Shown here one piece after another: positions 24,461 through 34,165 of a DNA stretch of 64,000 bases; the first letter of the stretch is position 1; each line of letters starts with the position of its first letter. The position numbers were made by a program, and so were the translations under genes. The DNA is taken from positions 47,006 through 111,005 of the forward strand of contig JBAOIR010000041.1 of assembly GCA_037045585.1 (NCBI GenBank), given 5' to 3'. Source of the stretch: SSF14 sp037045585. Its GTDB lineage: Bacteria; Actinomycetota; Acidimicrobiia; Acidimicrobiales; Microtrichaceae. Below the pieces are notes generated by a model. The model did not search any database. It was not told the DNA's origin and saw nothing but the letters and a program-made list of their open reading frames with translations.

Positions 24461-24651
24461 CCGCTCCGACGAAGCTGATCCTCTTCGGCATCGCGCTCGT
24501 CGCGTTGTTCCTCGCATCGTTCACGATCGCCGGTGCGGTGGTCCCCGACGACGTGGTGACCCGCTGGACCGAACGCGGCGCCACCCACGACATGGGTACC
24601 ACCGGCACCAGTACCACGATCACCGTGCACCCGAACGGACACGGATCGTGA
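24457..24651 (+). CDS. Small single-span membrane protein in the copper operon
   Basis: This is a 64-residue protein from GTG 24457, overlapping both copZ (GTGA) and copA (GTGA). One membrane segment (LILFGIALVALFLASFTIAGAVV) is followed by a short external tail with RWTERGATHDMGT and a His-containing end (VHPNGHGS). The double coupling indicates stoichiometric production with the copper pump. The His/Met tail could bind copper or support CopA assembly; I know no characterised homologue. Confidence 0.7.
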   Translation: MTAPTKLILFGIALVALFLASFTIAGAVVPDDVVTRWTERGATHDMGTTGTSTTITVHPNGHGS

Positions 24652-26896
24652 CCACGCCCATCACCGCCACCACCGACATCGAGCTCGAGATCGGCGGCAT
24701 GACCTGCGCGTCGTGCGCCATGCGCATCGAGAAGAAGCTCAACAAGCTCGATGGCGTCACAGCGACGGTCAACTACGCCACCGAGACGGCCCGGGTCACC
24801 GCCGCCACCGACCTCGATCCCGCGATGCTGATCGCCGAGGTCGAGAAGACCGGATACACCGCAGTGGTGCCCGCAGCGCACGGAACCATCCCCGACAGCG
24901 ACGACGTCGTCGACCCCGAGCTGGTCGCGCTGCGACAGCGACTCGTCGGGGCCGTCGTGTTGACCGTTCCCGTGATCATCCTGGCGATGGCCCCCGCGCT
25001 GCAGTTCGAGTACTGGCAGTGGGCGTCGCTCACGCTCGCGGCACCGGTGATCACCTGGGCGGCCTGGCCTTTCCATCGCGCCGCCTGGACCAACCTCCGC
25101 CACGGTGCAGCGACCATGGACACGCTGGTCTCGGTGGGCACGCTGTCGGCGCTGCTCTGGTCGCTGTACGCCCTGTTCCTCGGCACCGCCGGGGTGCCGG
25201 GCATGAAGCACGGTTTCGACCTGACCGTCACCCCCGGCGACGGCGCCGGCAACATCTACCTGGAGGTCGCCGCGGGCGTCACCATGTTCGTCCTGGCCGG
25301 CCGCTACTTCGAACAGCGATCCAAGCGCCGTGCCGGTGCCGCGCTGCGGGCGCTGCTCGAGCTGGGCGCAAAGGACGTCGCCGTCGTACGCGACGGCGTC
25401 GAGACCCGGGTCCCGATCCACGACCTCGTCGTCGGCGACGAGTTCGTCGTCCGCCCCGGCGAGAAGATCGCAACCGACGGCGTGGTCGTGGCGGGCCGAT
25501 CTGCCGTCGACGCCAGCTTGCTGACCGGTGAATCCCTCCCCGTCGAGGTGGCCGAGGGCGACGCCGTGACCGGTTCGACGGTGAACGCGGGTGGCCGCAT
25601 CACCGTGCGGGCGACCGGCGTCGGCGCCGACACCCAGTTGGCGCGGATGGCGAAGCTCGTGGAGGACGCCCAAGCCGGCAAGGCACCGGTGCAACGCCTC
25701 GCCGACCGGGTGTCGGGCGTCTTCGTGCCGATCGTCATCGCGATCGCGGTGGCCGTCCTCGGCGCCTGGCTGGGCGCCGGATTCCCCGCCGACGCGGCCT
25801 TCACCGCCGCCGTCGCCGTGCTCATCATCGCCTGTCCCTGTGCGCTCGGCCTGGCGACGCCGACGGCGCTGCTCGTCGGCACGGGGCGGGGCGCTCAGCT
25901 CGGCGTCCTGATCAAGGGCCCGGAGGTGCTGGAGTCGACCCGCCGGGTCGACACGATCGTGCTCGACAAGACGGGCACGGTGACCACGGGGCGCATGACG
26001 CTCGTCGAGGTGCACGTCGGGGACGACACCGAGCGCGCCGACGTGCTGCGGCTCGCCGGGGCGTTGGAGGCGGCGTCGGAGCATCCGATCGCCCGGGCCG
26101 TCGCGCTCGGGGCCGTCGAGGAGCTCGGCGCCCTCCCCACGCCGACCACGTTCGACAACCTCGGCGGCCGCGGGGTCGTGGGCACCGTCGACGGCCACGA
26201 CGTGGTGGTCGGGAGCGAACGATTGCTGACGGAGCGGTCCCTGCGCCTCTCCCCGCGCTCGCCACGGCCAAGTCGCAGGCCGAGGCGAACGGGCGCACCG
26301 CGGTCGTCGCCGCCTGGGACGGGCGGGCGCAGGGTGTGCTCGTCGTCGCGGACGCCGTCAAGGGGACGAGTGCCGAGGCGATCGCCCGGTTCACCGAGCT
26401 GGGGCTGACCACCGTGCTCCTCACCGGCGACAACACCGCCGCCGCCGAGCAGGTCGGCCGCGAGGTCGGCATCGCCGAGGTGATCGCCGAGGTCCTGCCC
26501 GCCGAGAAGGTCGACGTGATCAAGCGGCTGCAGTCCGACGGCAAGGTGGTCGCCATGGTCGGCGACGGCGTGAACGACGCCGCCGCCCTCGCCCAGGCCG
26601 ACCTCGGTCTCGCGATGGGCACCGGCACCGACGTCGCCATCGAAGCCGCCGACATCACCCTCGTCCGGGGCGACCTCCGCTCGGCGGCCGATGCCATCCG
26701 TCTCTCCCGTCGGACCCTCGGCACCATCAAGGTCAACCTCTTCTGGGCGTTCGCCTACAACGTCGCCGCCATCCCGCTGGCGGCGTTCGGCCTCCTCAAC
26801 CCGATGCTCGCCGGCGCGGCGATGGCCGGCTCCAGCGTGTTCGTCGTCAGCAACAGCCTGCGTCTGCGGTCCTTCCGTTCCGTCGCGACACCCTGA
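24648..26896 (+). CDS. copA: Copper-exporting P1B-type ATPase CopA (one frameshift)
   Basis: This protein of about 748 residues is split by one indel. An N-terminal metal domain with GMTCASC (C20, C23) precedes the membrane helices and the ion-site motif ACPCALG. Phosphorylation motif DKTGTVTT, SEHPIA, and (in the shifted frame) LLTGDN and GDGVNDA follow. The frame breaks at about 26254: restoring one G in CCCCGCGCTC gives LSPALATAKSQAEANGRTAVVAAW without a gap. Every catalytic motif is present, so the gene is probably intact in the organism. It pumps Cu(I) outward, is fed by CopZ and is regulated by CsoR. Confidence 0.88.
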
Positions 26897-26940
26897 CCCC
26901 GTTCCGTCCCCCGGTCCCCCTCCCGAAAGGCACCCGTCGT

Positions 26941-27243
26941 ATGGACGACACCACCGCACACCACCACGGCTACATGGGCGACAAGGCGAAGTACCTCGCC
27001 CGCCTCAAGCGCATCGAGGGCCAGGCTCGCGGGCTCCACCGGATGGTCGACGAGGAGCAGTACTGCATCGACATCCTCACCCAGATCTCCGCGGTGACGA
27101 AGGCGTTGGAAGGCGTTGCGCTCGCCCTGCTCGACGATCACCTGCGGCACTGCGTCGTCGACGCCGTGACCAGCGGTGGCCCCGACGCCGACGCCAAGCT
27201 CAAGGAGGCGTCCGACGCCATCGCCCGGCTCGTGCGCTCCTGA
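26941..27243 (+). CDS. csoR: CsoR copper-sensing repressor
   Basis: This 100-residue four-helix-bundle regulator has the Cu(I) ligand triad C42, H67 and C71 with the exact 25- and 4-residue spacing of CsoR. DNA is released on copper binding. It lies 44 bp after copA with a GAAAGG ribosome site and is probably cotranscribed. Its targets are the two palindromes upstream of copZ and possibly the box at 55895. The N-terminal HHH stretch is an unusual extra. Confidence 0.92.
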   Translation: MDDTTAHHHGYMGDKAKYLARLKRIEGQARGLHRMVDEEQYCIDILTQISAVTKALEGVALALLDDHLRHCVVDAVTSGGPDADAKLKEASDAIARLVRS

Positions 27244-27273
27244 GCGCCGGGCCTCGCCTCACCGACCCGGCGT
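27244..27273. terminator. Terminator between csoR and the histidine kinase
   Basis: GCGCCGGG (27244-27251) pairs with CCCGGCGT (27266-27273) except for a terminal wobble, around a 14-nt loop. It overlaps the 3' end of the convergent kinase gene. Confidence 0.5.
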
Positions 27274-28665
27274 GCGCCGGACGGCCGGCATGTCGAGCGG
27301 GGAACGCCGAAGGCGGACCTCCACCACGAGCCCGCCCTCGGGGCGCAGCCGGGCCGTGACTCCGCCGCCCGACGCCTCGGCGAGACGCAGCACGATGGGG
27401 AGTCCGAGCCCGCTCCCACCGTCGACGGCGTTGGGCCCGCGCCAGAACCGGTCGAACATGCGCCCCAGCTGAGCGTCGGTCACGCCCGGGCCCTCGTCGG
27501 TGACGGCGACCGTCACGGCGTCGCCGGTGGCCGTCACCGAGACGACCACGGCGCTGTGGGGCGGCGCATGATCGGCGGCGTTGGCGATGAGGTTGTCGAG
27601 GATCTGCTCCAGGCCCCCGTCGACGACGTCGGCGACCGCGCCCCCGGAACGGTCGTCGACGGTGAGCCCGAGGTCGCGCTCCTCGGCCAACGGCAGCCAG
27701 GTCGCGACCCGTTCCGCGGCCACGGCGCCGACGTCGACCCCGACGATCTCCCCGGCCGACGTGTCGAGCCGCGCCAACGACAGGAGCGCGTCGACCAGCT
27801 CGGCGAGGCGGTCGACCTCGGCCATCGCGGCGAGCAGGTCGTCCGACGGTGCCCCGCCGGAGTCGGCGACGGCGTCGATGCGGAGGCGGAGGGCCGTCAG
27901 TGGCGTCCGGAGTTGATGGGACGCGTCGGCGAGGAAGGACCGCTGCGACTCGACCAGCGTCTGGAGCCGCGCCGCCATGGTGTTGAACGTGGTCGTGACC
28001 CGCACGAGGTCGGCAGGCCCCTTCGCGACCGGCAGCCGGGCACCGAGGTCGCCCGAAGCGAGCGAATCGGCCGCCGATTCCAACCGCTGGATGGGCCGAC
28101 CGAGACCTCGGGCGACGAACCAGCCCGCCGTCGCGACGACGGCGAGCACGATCGCGTCGAGGGAGACGAGTTGGACCCACACCCCCCGGGTGCGGCTGTC
28201 GACCGTCGTCGAGGGATAGCTGACCCGGACGGCCCCGAGGACCTCGCCCTCGTGGCGGATCGGGATCGCGACGTACGCGATCGAGGCGCCGAGCGTGGCC
28301 GACGGGCGAGCCCCGCTCGAGAAACGCCCGGCGAGCGCGGCGGCGATCTCGGGCCGGCTCGAGAACTGGCGTGACGGTCCCGACAACGAGCTCGAGTCGA
28401 CGACCGACCGACCGACGGCGTCGACCATCACGACGCGCCCACCGGTCTCGGCCACGTACCGGCGAACCAGGGACGGGAGCGAGCTGAAATCGGAGCTCTC
28501 GAACGCGTCGTCGGACTCGGCACCGAGCACGCGTGCGTCGCGCTCGATGGCGGTGAACAGGCGGTCGCGCTCACGCGCCGCGAAGGTCAGTCCCAGCGGA
28601 ACCGTGAGCATCGCGAGGATCAGCAGGGTCATCAGCAGGTAGCTGACGAGGATCCGGCGGGTCAT
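27259..28665 (-). CDS. Two-component sensor histidine kinase
   Basis: This is a 468-residue membrane kinase. Membrane span 1 is near residues 5-28, an extracytoplasmic sensor lies to about residue 150, and span 2 is at 165-185. HAMP (ARGLGRPIQRLESAADSLASGD) and the phosphoacceptor HisKA motif FLADASHQLRTPL follow. Catalytic boxes are DNLIANAADHAP (N), DEGPGV (G1) and GSGLGLPI (G2). The start is ATG 28665, overlapping the response regulator stop (ATGA). The pair is divergent from the ApbE module, which it may control. The signal is unknown. Confidence 0.9.
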   Translation of the reverse strand: MTRRILVSYLLMTLLILAMLTVPLGLTFAARERDRLFTAIERDARVLGAESDDAFESSDFSSLPSLVRRYVAETGGRVVMVDAVGRSVVDSSSLSGPSRQFSSRPEIAAALAGRFSSGARPSATLGASIAYVAIPIRHEGEVLGAVRVSYPSTTVDSRTRGVWVQLVSLDAIVLAVVATAGWFVARGLGRPIQRLESAADSLASGDLGARLPVAKGPADLVRVTTTFNTMAARLQTLVESQRSFLADASHQLRTPLTALRLRIDAVADSGGAPSDDLLAAMAEVDRLAELVDALLSLARLDTSAGEIVGVDVGAVAAERVATWLPLAEERDLGLTVDDRSGGAVADVVDGGLEQILDNLIANAADHAPPHSAVVVSVTATGDAVTVAVTDEGPGVTDAQLGRMFDRFWRGPNAVDGGSGLGLPIVLRLAEASGGGVTARLRPEGGLVVEVRLRRSPLDMPAVRRTPGR

Positions 28666-29324
28666 CCCGGGACGCCGAACCGGTAGCCCACCCCACGCAC
28701 CGTCTCGATCCAAGCCGGATCGCCGAGCTTGCGGCGAAGGGCAGCAACGTGGACGTCGAGGGTCTTGCTGGGCCCGTACCAGTGCTCGTCCCAGACCGAC
28801 TCGAGGATGTCACGTCGACGGTGAACGACACCGAGGTCGGACGACAGGTAGGCGAGCAGGTCGAACTCCTTGGGCGTGAGTTCGAGTTCGACCCCGTCCA
28901 TGGCGGCGCGGTGCGCCGCCACGTCGATGGTCAGCGGGCCGAGCTCGCGTTGCCGCTCCGGCGCCTCCTCGGGCATGGTCCGGCGGGCGACGGCACGAAT
29001 CCGGGCGATCAGCTCTCGGGTACCGAAGGGCTTCACGACGTAGTCGTCCGCGCCCGATTCGAGGAGCAGGACACGATCGATCTCGTCGCCGCGGGCGCTG
29101 ATGACGATGATCGGCACGGAGGAGGTCTGGCGGATGCGGCGGCAGACCTCCGAACCGTCGAGATCGGGAAGGCCGAGGTCGAGGAGCACGAGGTCGCTGC
29201 CATCGACGGCAGCGAGACCGTCCGCTGCGGTCGCGACGGCGACCACATCGAAGCCGGAACGCATCAGGCCGTCGGCGAGGGGCACCGAGATCGTCGGGTC
29301 GTCTTCGATCAGCACCACTCGCAT
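28662..29324 (-). CDS. OmpR-family response regulator
   Basis: This is a 220-residue regulator. The receiver domain has the acidic pair EDD, phosphoacceptor D49 (LVLLDLGLPD) and the switch Lys in VVKPFG. The C-terminal winged helix contains ELTPKEFDLLAYL and GPSKTLDVHVAALRRKLG. It is encoded upstream of, and coupled to, its kinase. The first gene of the opposite strand (29452) begins 127 bp away, so this intergenic region may hold a shared control site, though I see no clear repeat in it. Confidence 0.92.
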   Translation of the reverse strand: MRVVLIEDDPTISVPLADGLMRSGFDVVAVATAADGLAAVDGSDLVLLDLGLPDLDGSEVCRRIRQTSSVPIIVISARGDEIDRVLLLESGADDYVVKPFGTRELIARIRAVARRTMPEEAPERQRELGPLTIDVAAHRAAMDGVELELTPKEFDLLAYLSSDLGVVHRRRDILESVWDEHWYGPSKTLDVHVAALRRKLGDPAWIETVRGVGYRFGVPG

Positions 29325-29451
29325 GCCACCACCATGGCGGACGGGACGGGGCGTCCGGTGGGTTTTGTCCAAGCCTTTACCTTCTCCGCCCCGGGTCCTG
29401 GTTCGACGGTTCGTACCGTGGGCGGCACAGCCACTGACCAGGAGGAATGCG

Positions 29452-29817
29452 ATGGAACGACGCACGACGATCGGGGTCGCCGCCGGCATGACCCTCACCA
29501 TCGCCGCGATCGCCGTCGCCGTCGGACTGAACGTCGCGATCATGTCGGATCGGTCTGCGACGACCGGTCCGGGCACGTTCGAACCGGTCGCCGAGACCGG
29601 GGCACCGGCCGGCTCCTCGGCGAACCCGACACCCGCATCCGCTCCCGCCGTCGAAACGGCACCCGCACCTGCATCGACACCCACCGGGGAGATGACCCCG
29701 CCGACCGCGATCTCGACATCACCCGCCCCGACGTCGTCGGTCCGCCACGACGACGACCAGCGCGAGGGCCACGACGAGGGCCACCACGAGGAGGACGAGG
29801 ACGGCGACGATGACTGA
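29452..29817 (+). CDS. Membrane-anchored protein with acidic, His-rich tail
   Basis: This 121-residue protein has an N-terminal membrane anchor (TIGVAAGMTLTIAAIAVAVGL). A long Thr/Pro/Ala linker follows, then a tail alternating Asp, Glu and His (HDDDQREGHDEGHHEEDEDG) that could bind divalent metal. It has an AGGAGG site and overlaps the next gene by 8 bp. I do not recognise the family. Its place before an apbE gene and beside a two-component system suggests an extracytoplasmic redox or metal role (inference). Confidence 0.65.
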   Translation: MERRTTIGVAAGMTLTIAAIAVAVGLNVAIMSDRSATTGPGTFEPVAETGAPAGSSANPTPASAPAVETAPAPASTPTGEMTPPTAISTSPAPTSSVRHDDDQREGHDEGHHEEDEDGDDD

Positions 29818-30091
29818 ACGCCGTCGTCGCCCGCACCCGGCGCTCGGGGCCCGTTGGGTGTCCGCCGGGCTGGCCGTCGCCGCGACGGTCGGGATCACGA
29901 GCTACCTCGAGATCGACAGCGTCCTCCACCCCACCCCCCTTGCCACCATCGCGCCGCCCACGGTCGTGCCCGGCACCGCCAGGATCGCCGTGCCGCCACC
30001 TCCACCCGTCACCGTCACGACCATCTCGCCGGTCACCGCGCCGGTCTACGTCCCGCCGACCCACGCCCGAACCCGGGGCTCCAACGGGTGA
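29810..30091 (+). CDS. Small membrane-anchored Pro/Thr-rich protein
   Basis: This 93-residue protein overlaps the previous gene by 8 bp and the ApbE gene by 4 bp. It has an N-terminal Arg-rich cytosolic end, one membrane span (WVSAGLAVAATVGITSYL), then a Pro/Val/Thr-rich extension. It is probably an envelope spacer protein made together with its neighbours. No function is recognised. Confidence 0.6.
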   Translation: MTERRRRPHPALGARWVSAGLAVAATVGITSYLEIDSVLHPTPLATIAPPTVVPGTARIAVPPPPPVTVTTISPVTAPVYVPPTHARTRGSNG

Positions 30092-31053
30092 GCATCTCGA
30101 ACGCGACGCGGCGGGCGATGGGGACCACGGTCGCGGTGACGGTCCACGGCGGTCGCCTCGACGCCAACGACGTCCTCGCCGAGATCGATCGGCTCGAGCA
30201 GTCGTGGAGCCGGTTCCGGCCCGACAGCGAACTGAGCCGTCTCAACGACTGCAGCGGCAGCCTCACCGTCGTCTCCTCGACCCTGCTCGTGCTCGTTGAG
30301 CACCTCATGGCGGCGCACCGGCTGACCGGCGGCCGGTTCGACCCGACGATGGGAGCGCACATCGCTGCGCTGGGTTACGACCGCACGTACCGCGACCTGC
30401 GCGACAGTTCGCGGCAGCCCGTTCGACCGCTGCCCGACATCGTCCGGGCCGACGACGTCGTGGTCATCCCGTGCACTGCAGCGGTACTGCTCCCGGCCGG
30501 CGTCCGTCTCGACCCCGGTGGTCTCGGCAAGGGCCTCGCGGCCGACCTCGCCGCCACGATGGCGTGCGATGCCGGCGCCGACGGCGTGCTGATCGACCTC
30601 GGCGGCGACATCGTCACCCGCGGCTGCGCGCCCGACCGCGGCCCCTGGCGCATCGACGTGCCGTCCACCGGCATGCGGCCGCGGCGGATCCTCGAACTGC
30701 ACGACGGTGCCGTCGCCACATCGGATACCTCGGTGCGAACGTGGACGGTTTCGGGAGTGCGCCACCGTCACGTCCTCGACCCCCACACCGGCCTCCCCCT
30801 CGAGCGTGACCTCCGGGCCACCGTGGTGGCCGGCGCCGGCTGGTGGGCGGAGGCCGCGGCGACGGCGGCCATCATCTCCACGGCGCGGGGCGACCGATGG
30901 GTGGACTCACTCGGAACGATCGACGGGATCAGCGACGTCGACGTATCGGAGCGATCGCGTTCCTGGTGCTGCACGTCGGGGCGCTCGTCGCCGACAGCTT
31001 CGTGCACTTCGGCGTCACCGACGTCGCAACCTTTGCCATCCCCTAACCCGTGA
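30088..31053 (+). CDS. apbE: ApbE-like FAD:protein FMN transferase, altered C-terminus
   Basis: This 321-codon frame runs from GTG 30088. It has the ApbE signatures GTTVAVTVHGG, SRFRPDSELSRLN, FDPTMG (AxxG-like), VRLDPGGLGKGLAADL, LIDLGGDI and RHRHVLDPHTGLP. ApbE enzymes attach FMN to Thr in periplasmic redox proteins. The last 35-40 residues after GDRWVDSLGTID do not fit the family. There the coding runs into a ferric-reductase-like fragment in another frame. The enzyme core is complete, so it may work. The target of flavinylation is not encoded in the window. Confidence 0.85.
   Translation: MSISNATRRAMGTTVAVTVHGGRLDANDVLAEIDRLEQSWSRFRPDSELSRLNDCSGSLTVVSSTLLVLVEHLMAAHRLTGGRFDPTMGAHIAALGYDRTYRDLRDSSRQPVRPLPDIVRADDVVVIPCTAAVLLPAGVRLDPGGLGKGLAADLAATMACDAGADGVLIDLGGDIVTRGCAPDRGPWRIDVPSTGMRPRRILELHDGAVATSDTSVRTWTVSGVRHRHVLDPHTGLPLERDLRATVVAGAGWWAEAAATAAIISTARGDRWVDSLGTIDGISDVDVSERSRSWCCTSGRSSPTASCTSASPTSQPLPSPNP
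30942..31046 (+). pseudogene. Remnant of a ferric-reductase-like membrane protein
   Basis: In a frame different from apbE, the segment RRIGAIAFLVLHVGALVADSF, then VHFGVTDVATFAIP and a stop, resembles one helix of the ferric-reductase-like transmembrane domain. Its His would be a haem ligand. The preceding helices and the rest of the protein are missing. It is fused to the end of apbE, so a deletion joined the two. Short and therefore tentative. Confidence 0.45.
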
Positions 31054-31144
31054 CACCCCCTCTGTTGGCACGACCGTCCCTACCCTGGGTCCCAGATCCC
31101 CAACACCCGGAGCCGTTGCTGCTCCTCCCTCACGAAGGCTGCCC

Positions 31145-31642
31145 ATGACCGAGACCGAGACCGAAGCCAGCGCACCGAAGAAGAGGTACTTCACCTCGTG
31201 GTGGTCGAAGGTGCTCCTCGTCGTCGGCATCGCCGCGGTCGCGATCCAGTTCGTCCCGTTCGGGGTCGACAACCCGTCGGCGCGCGACGAGCCGCAGTGG
31301 GACAGCCCGACCACCCGGCAGCTCTTCATGACCGCCTGCGCCGACTGCCACAGCAACGAGACCAAGGTGCTGTGGTTCGAGCACGTCGCACCCATCAAGT
31401 GGTACATCGCCGACCACGTGGAGGAAGGACGTGAGGCGCTCAACGTCAGCGAGTGGCACACCAACCCCGGGCGTGACACCGACGCGTTCGCCGAAGTCGT
31501 CGAGGAGGGCTCGATGCCACCCGACTACTACACGTACTTCGGCCTGCACAGTGACTCGAAGCTCACCGAGACCGAGAAGCAGCAGCTGATCGACGGTATC
31601 GAGAAGACCCTCGCCGCCGACCCGCCGACCTCGGGCCGATAG
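31145..31642 (+). CDS. Membrane-anchored haem-binding (CxxCH) protein
   Basis: This 165-residue protein has an N-terminal span (VLLVVGIAAVAIQFVPF) that anchors it facing outward. A single c-type haem motif CADCH lies near residue 65 in FMTACADCHSNETKVLWFEHVAPIKWYI. The pattern matches the haem-binding-domain (DUF) proteins found in many bacteria, often with a distal Met such as SMPPDYY. It is likely an electron-transfer protein of the envelope. It lies downstream of the ApbE module and fits a redox function there. Confidence 0.83.
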   Translation: MTETETEASAPKKRYFTSWWSKVLLVVGIAAVAIQFVPFGVDNPSARDEPQWDSPTTRQLFMTACADCHSNETKVLWFEHVAPIKWYIADHVEEGREALNVSEWHTNPGRDTDAFAEVVEEGSMPPDYYTYFGLHSDSKLTETEKQQLIDGIEKTLAADPPTSGR

Positions 31643-31661
31643 ACCCCGCAACCGGCACCGA

Positions 31662-31916
31662 TCAGGCGGCCGAGATTCCCCAGACCAGGGCTGCACCGAC
31701 GAGCCCGGCACCGACGGCGACGACGCTCACGAGCAACCGGAGCTCCCCGAACAGCGAACCGAGCGCCGGGTCGCTGAAGCGGGCAACCATCGGTTCGTCC
31801 GACGGCGGAGCCGACCCCGAATCGGGGCGGAGGATCGTCCGGAGCGCGAGCACCCCGGCGACCACGACCGCCGAGCCGAGTCCGCCCACGAGCATCGGGC
31901 CTGCCGCGCCCCCCAT
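31662..31916 (-). CDS. Small two-span membrane protein
   Basis: This 84-residue protein has two hydrophobic segments (MLVGGLGSAVVVAGVLAL near the N-terminus and LLVSVVAVGAGLVGAALVWG at the C-terminus) and a polar, acidic middle. It is convergent with the haem-binding protein gene. No family is recognised. A 17-codon ORF ends 1 bp upstream of its start. Confidence 0.5.
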   Translation of the reverse strand: MGGAAGPMLVGGLGSAVVVAGVLALRTILRPDSGSAPPSDEPMVARFSDPALGSLFGELRLLVSVVAVGAGLVGAALVWGISAA

Positions 31917-31917
31917 C

Positions 31918-31971
31918 TCAGTCCACCTTCGAGGTGGTCGGTGCCGTGGACGGACGGGGTGTCGAGTTCAT
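31918..31971 (-). CDS. Possible 17-residue ORF upstream of the small membrane protein
   Basis: ATG at 31971 gives MNSTPRPSTAPTTSKVD and stops 1 bp before the next gene starts. It could be a translated leader, but it has no strong ribosome site and may be chance. Confidence 0.2.
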   Translation of the reverse strand: MNSTPRPSTAPTTSKVD

Positions 31972-32159
31972 GGCACGGACCGTACCGACACCACGATCTG
32001 CGCCGACCCAAGCGACGGTGAGCGCACGGTTAATCCTCGATGGAACCCGAATCGAGCGCTGGGTGACGCGGGTGAGCCGCCCGCTCACCCGAAAACTCCC
32101 GGCAGCCCACCGTCGGTCCGGCAAACTTGCACCATGCGGCCGTGCCGACGAGGTTCCGA

Positions 32160-32840
32160 ATGACCGACGAGTTGCTCATCGTCGAGGACGATCCCGGTAT
32201 CCGGTCCGGCCTCGTGCGGGCCCTGACCAATGCCGGCTATGCCTGTCGTCCCGCTCCGGACGCCGCAGCGGCGCGTGCCGTGGTCGACCCTCCGGGTCTG
32301 GTACTGCTCGACCTCGGCCTCCCCGATGCCGACGGCCTCGACCTCGCTCGCGAACTGCACGACCGCTGGCCGGACGTGCCGATCGTGATGGTCACCGCTC
32401 GCGCCGAGGAGATGGACGTCGTGGTCGGCCTCGACAGCGGCGCCATCGACTACGTCACCAAGCCGTTCCGGCTGGCGGAGCTCCTTGCCAGGATTCGCGC
32501 CCACCTGCGTCGCCCTGCGCCCGCCGCCGACGCCCCTGCCCTCGTCGGTGCCGGGGTGATCGTCGATCTCGGGGCACGGATCGTGCGGCTGGACGGCGAG
32601 GAGATCTCCCTCCGGGCCAAGGAGTTCGACCTCCTCGTGGCGCTGATGAGCAACCAGGGCAATGTCGTCACCCGCGAAGATCTCATGGCCCAGGTGTGGG
32701 ACGAGCACTGGTTCGGGTCGACCAAGACGCTGGATGTCCACATCTCGGCCTTGCGGCGTCGGCTCGGGGAAGCCCCCGGCGAGTCGAGCCGCATCACAGC
32801 GTTACGCGGCGTCGGGTACCGATGGGAGCGAGATGCCTGA
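32160..32840 (+). CDS. OmpR-family response regulator
   Basis: This 226-residue regulator has receiver domain acidic pocket EDDPG, phosphoacceptor D51 (LVLLDLGLPDADG), VTAR and the switch Lys in VTKPF. The winged-helix domain contains SLRAKEFDLLVALMSNQ and STKTLDVHISALRRRLG, closely parallel to the regulator at 28662. The start is ATG 32160, the first Met before the receiver fold. It precedes its kinase by 18 bp. Confidence 0.92.
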   Translation: MTDELLIVEDDPGIRSGLVRALTNAGYACRPAPDAAAARAVVDPPGLVLLDLGLPDADGLDLARELHDRWPDVPIVMVTARAEEMDVVVGLDSGAIDYVTKPFRLAELLARIRAHLRRPAPAADAPALVGAGVIVDLGARIVRLDGEEISLRAKEFDLLVALMSNQGNVVTREDLMAQVWDEHWFGSTKTLDVHISALRRRLGEAPGESSRITALRGVGYRWERDA

Positions 32841-32858
32841 CCGCAACGGTGTGTTCCG

Positions 32859-34165
32859 GTGAGGCGTCGGATCCTCACGGCGATCGTCGGGGTCACAGCG
32901 CTGGCCACCATCGTGCTCACGCTTCCACTCGTGTTCCTCATGGCCAGCCGGGAGCACAACGACTCCGACCGGGAGCTCACGCTCGTCGCCGAACAGGTCG
33001 CCAACGAGCTCACCTCCGACTCGGACTTCTCCGCCAGCGGACTCGAGCTGCCCCGGATCGACGACGCCCTGATCACCGTCGGGGTGTATCTCCCCGACGG
33101 TGAGCTCGTCGCCGGCGAGGGTCCGACGCCCGCCGACGAGTTGACCCGGTCGGCGGGAGTTCTGTCGAGCCTCGACAACGTCGACGACCACCGCGTGCTC
33201 GTCCGGCCGATCGTCGAGCGCGAGCAGAAGGTGGCGGTGATCCGCGTGGCCGAGCCGCTCTCGGAAGCGGAACGCAAGATCTGGCGCGACATCCTCGTCC
33301 TCGTCGGGATCGACGCTGCGGCGCTCATCGTCGCCGCTGTCGTCGGCTCGTGGGTGACCTCGCGCCTCGTGCGCCCCCTGCGAGCGATTCGAGACGACGC
33401 TGTCCGCCTCGGCGAGGGGGACTTCTCCATCGTGCCGACGCCGAGCGGGATCGACGAACTCGATGCCACCGCCGGCGCCCTCGCTGACACGGCGGCGCGC
33501 CTCGACGGTGTCCTCCAGCGCGAGCGCTCCTTCACTGCCGACGCGTCCCATCAGCTCAGGACGCCACTCACCTCGCTGCGGCTCGTGATCGAGACCGAGC
33601 TGCAGTCGCCGGGAACCGACCCGGCGCCGGTGCTCGACGAGGCGCTCGGTGAGATCGATCGGCTGGAGCGCACGATCACCACGCTCCTCCGGGTAGCGCG
33701 TGACCAACCGGTCACCCGCGCTCCACTCGACATCGACCAATGGCTCGACACCGTCGTCGGGCGGTGGCAGGCAGTGCTCGACGAGCGGGGCCGCTCGATC
33801 ACGGGCACCACCGGCGTCGGCGTCAGCCCCCGCGTGAGCCTGTCCGTGCTCGACCAGATCGCCGACATCCTCCTGCAGAACGCGGTGCAGCACGGCCGTG
33901 GTCAGGTGCGGATCGACGTCGCCGAGGAGGCCGACCATGTCGTGATCACGGTGACCGACGAGGGCACCATCGCCCGCGACCCCACCGAGCTGTTCACGCG
34001 CCGCGTGACCCGGGCGCCTCGGGTCACGGCCTCGGGCTGGCGCTGGCCCGGGCACTCGCCGAGTCGGAAGGGGGCCGGCTGGTGCTCGCCGCACCCACGC
34101 CGACGACGTTCCGGCTGCTGCTCCCCGATCAGTCCGGGGCGGGCGGGGGCTTCGGGCCGAGCTGA
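32859..34165 (+). CDS. Two-component sensor histidine kinase (one frameshift)
   Basis: About 435 residues from GTG 32859. Spans lie near residues 5-28 and 145-170, with a short external sensor between. HAMP (SRLVRPLRAIRDDAVRLGEGD), HisKA FTADASHQLRTPL, and N-box DILLQNAVQHG follow, then DEGTIARDPTELF. The frame breaks at about 34017. Adding one base gives TRAPSGHGLGLALARALAESEGG, the G2 box, ending at 34165. The break is in a G/C-rich run, and the protein is otherwise complete. It works with the regulator encoded 18 bp upstream. Confidence 0.85.
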
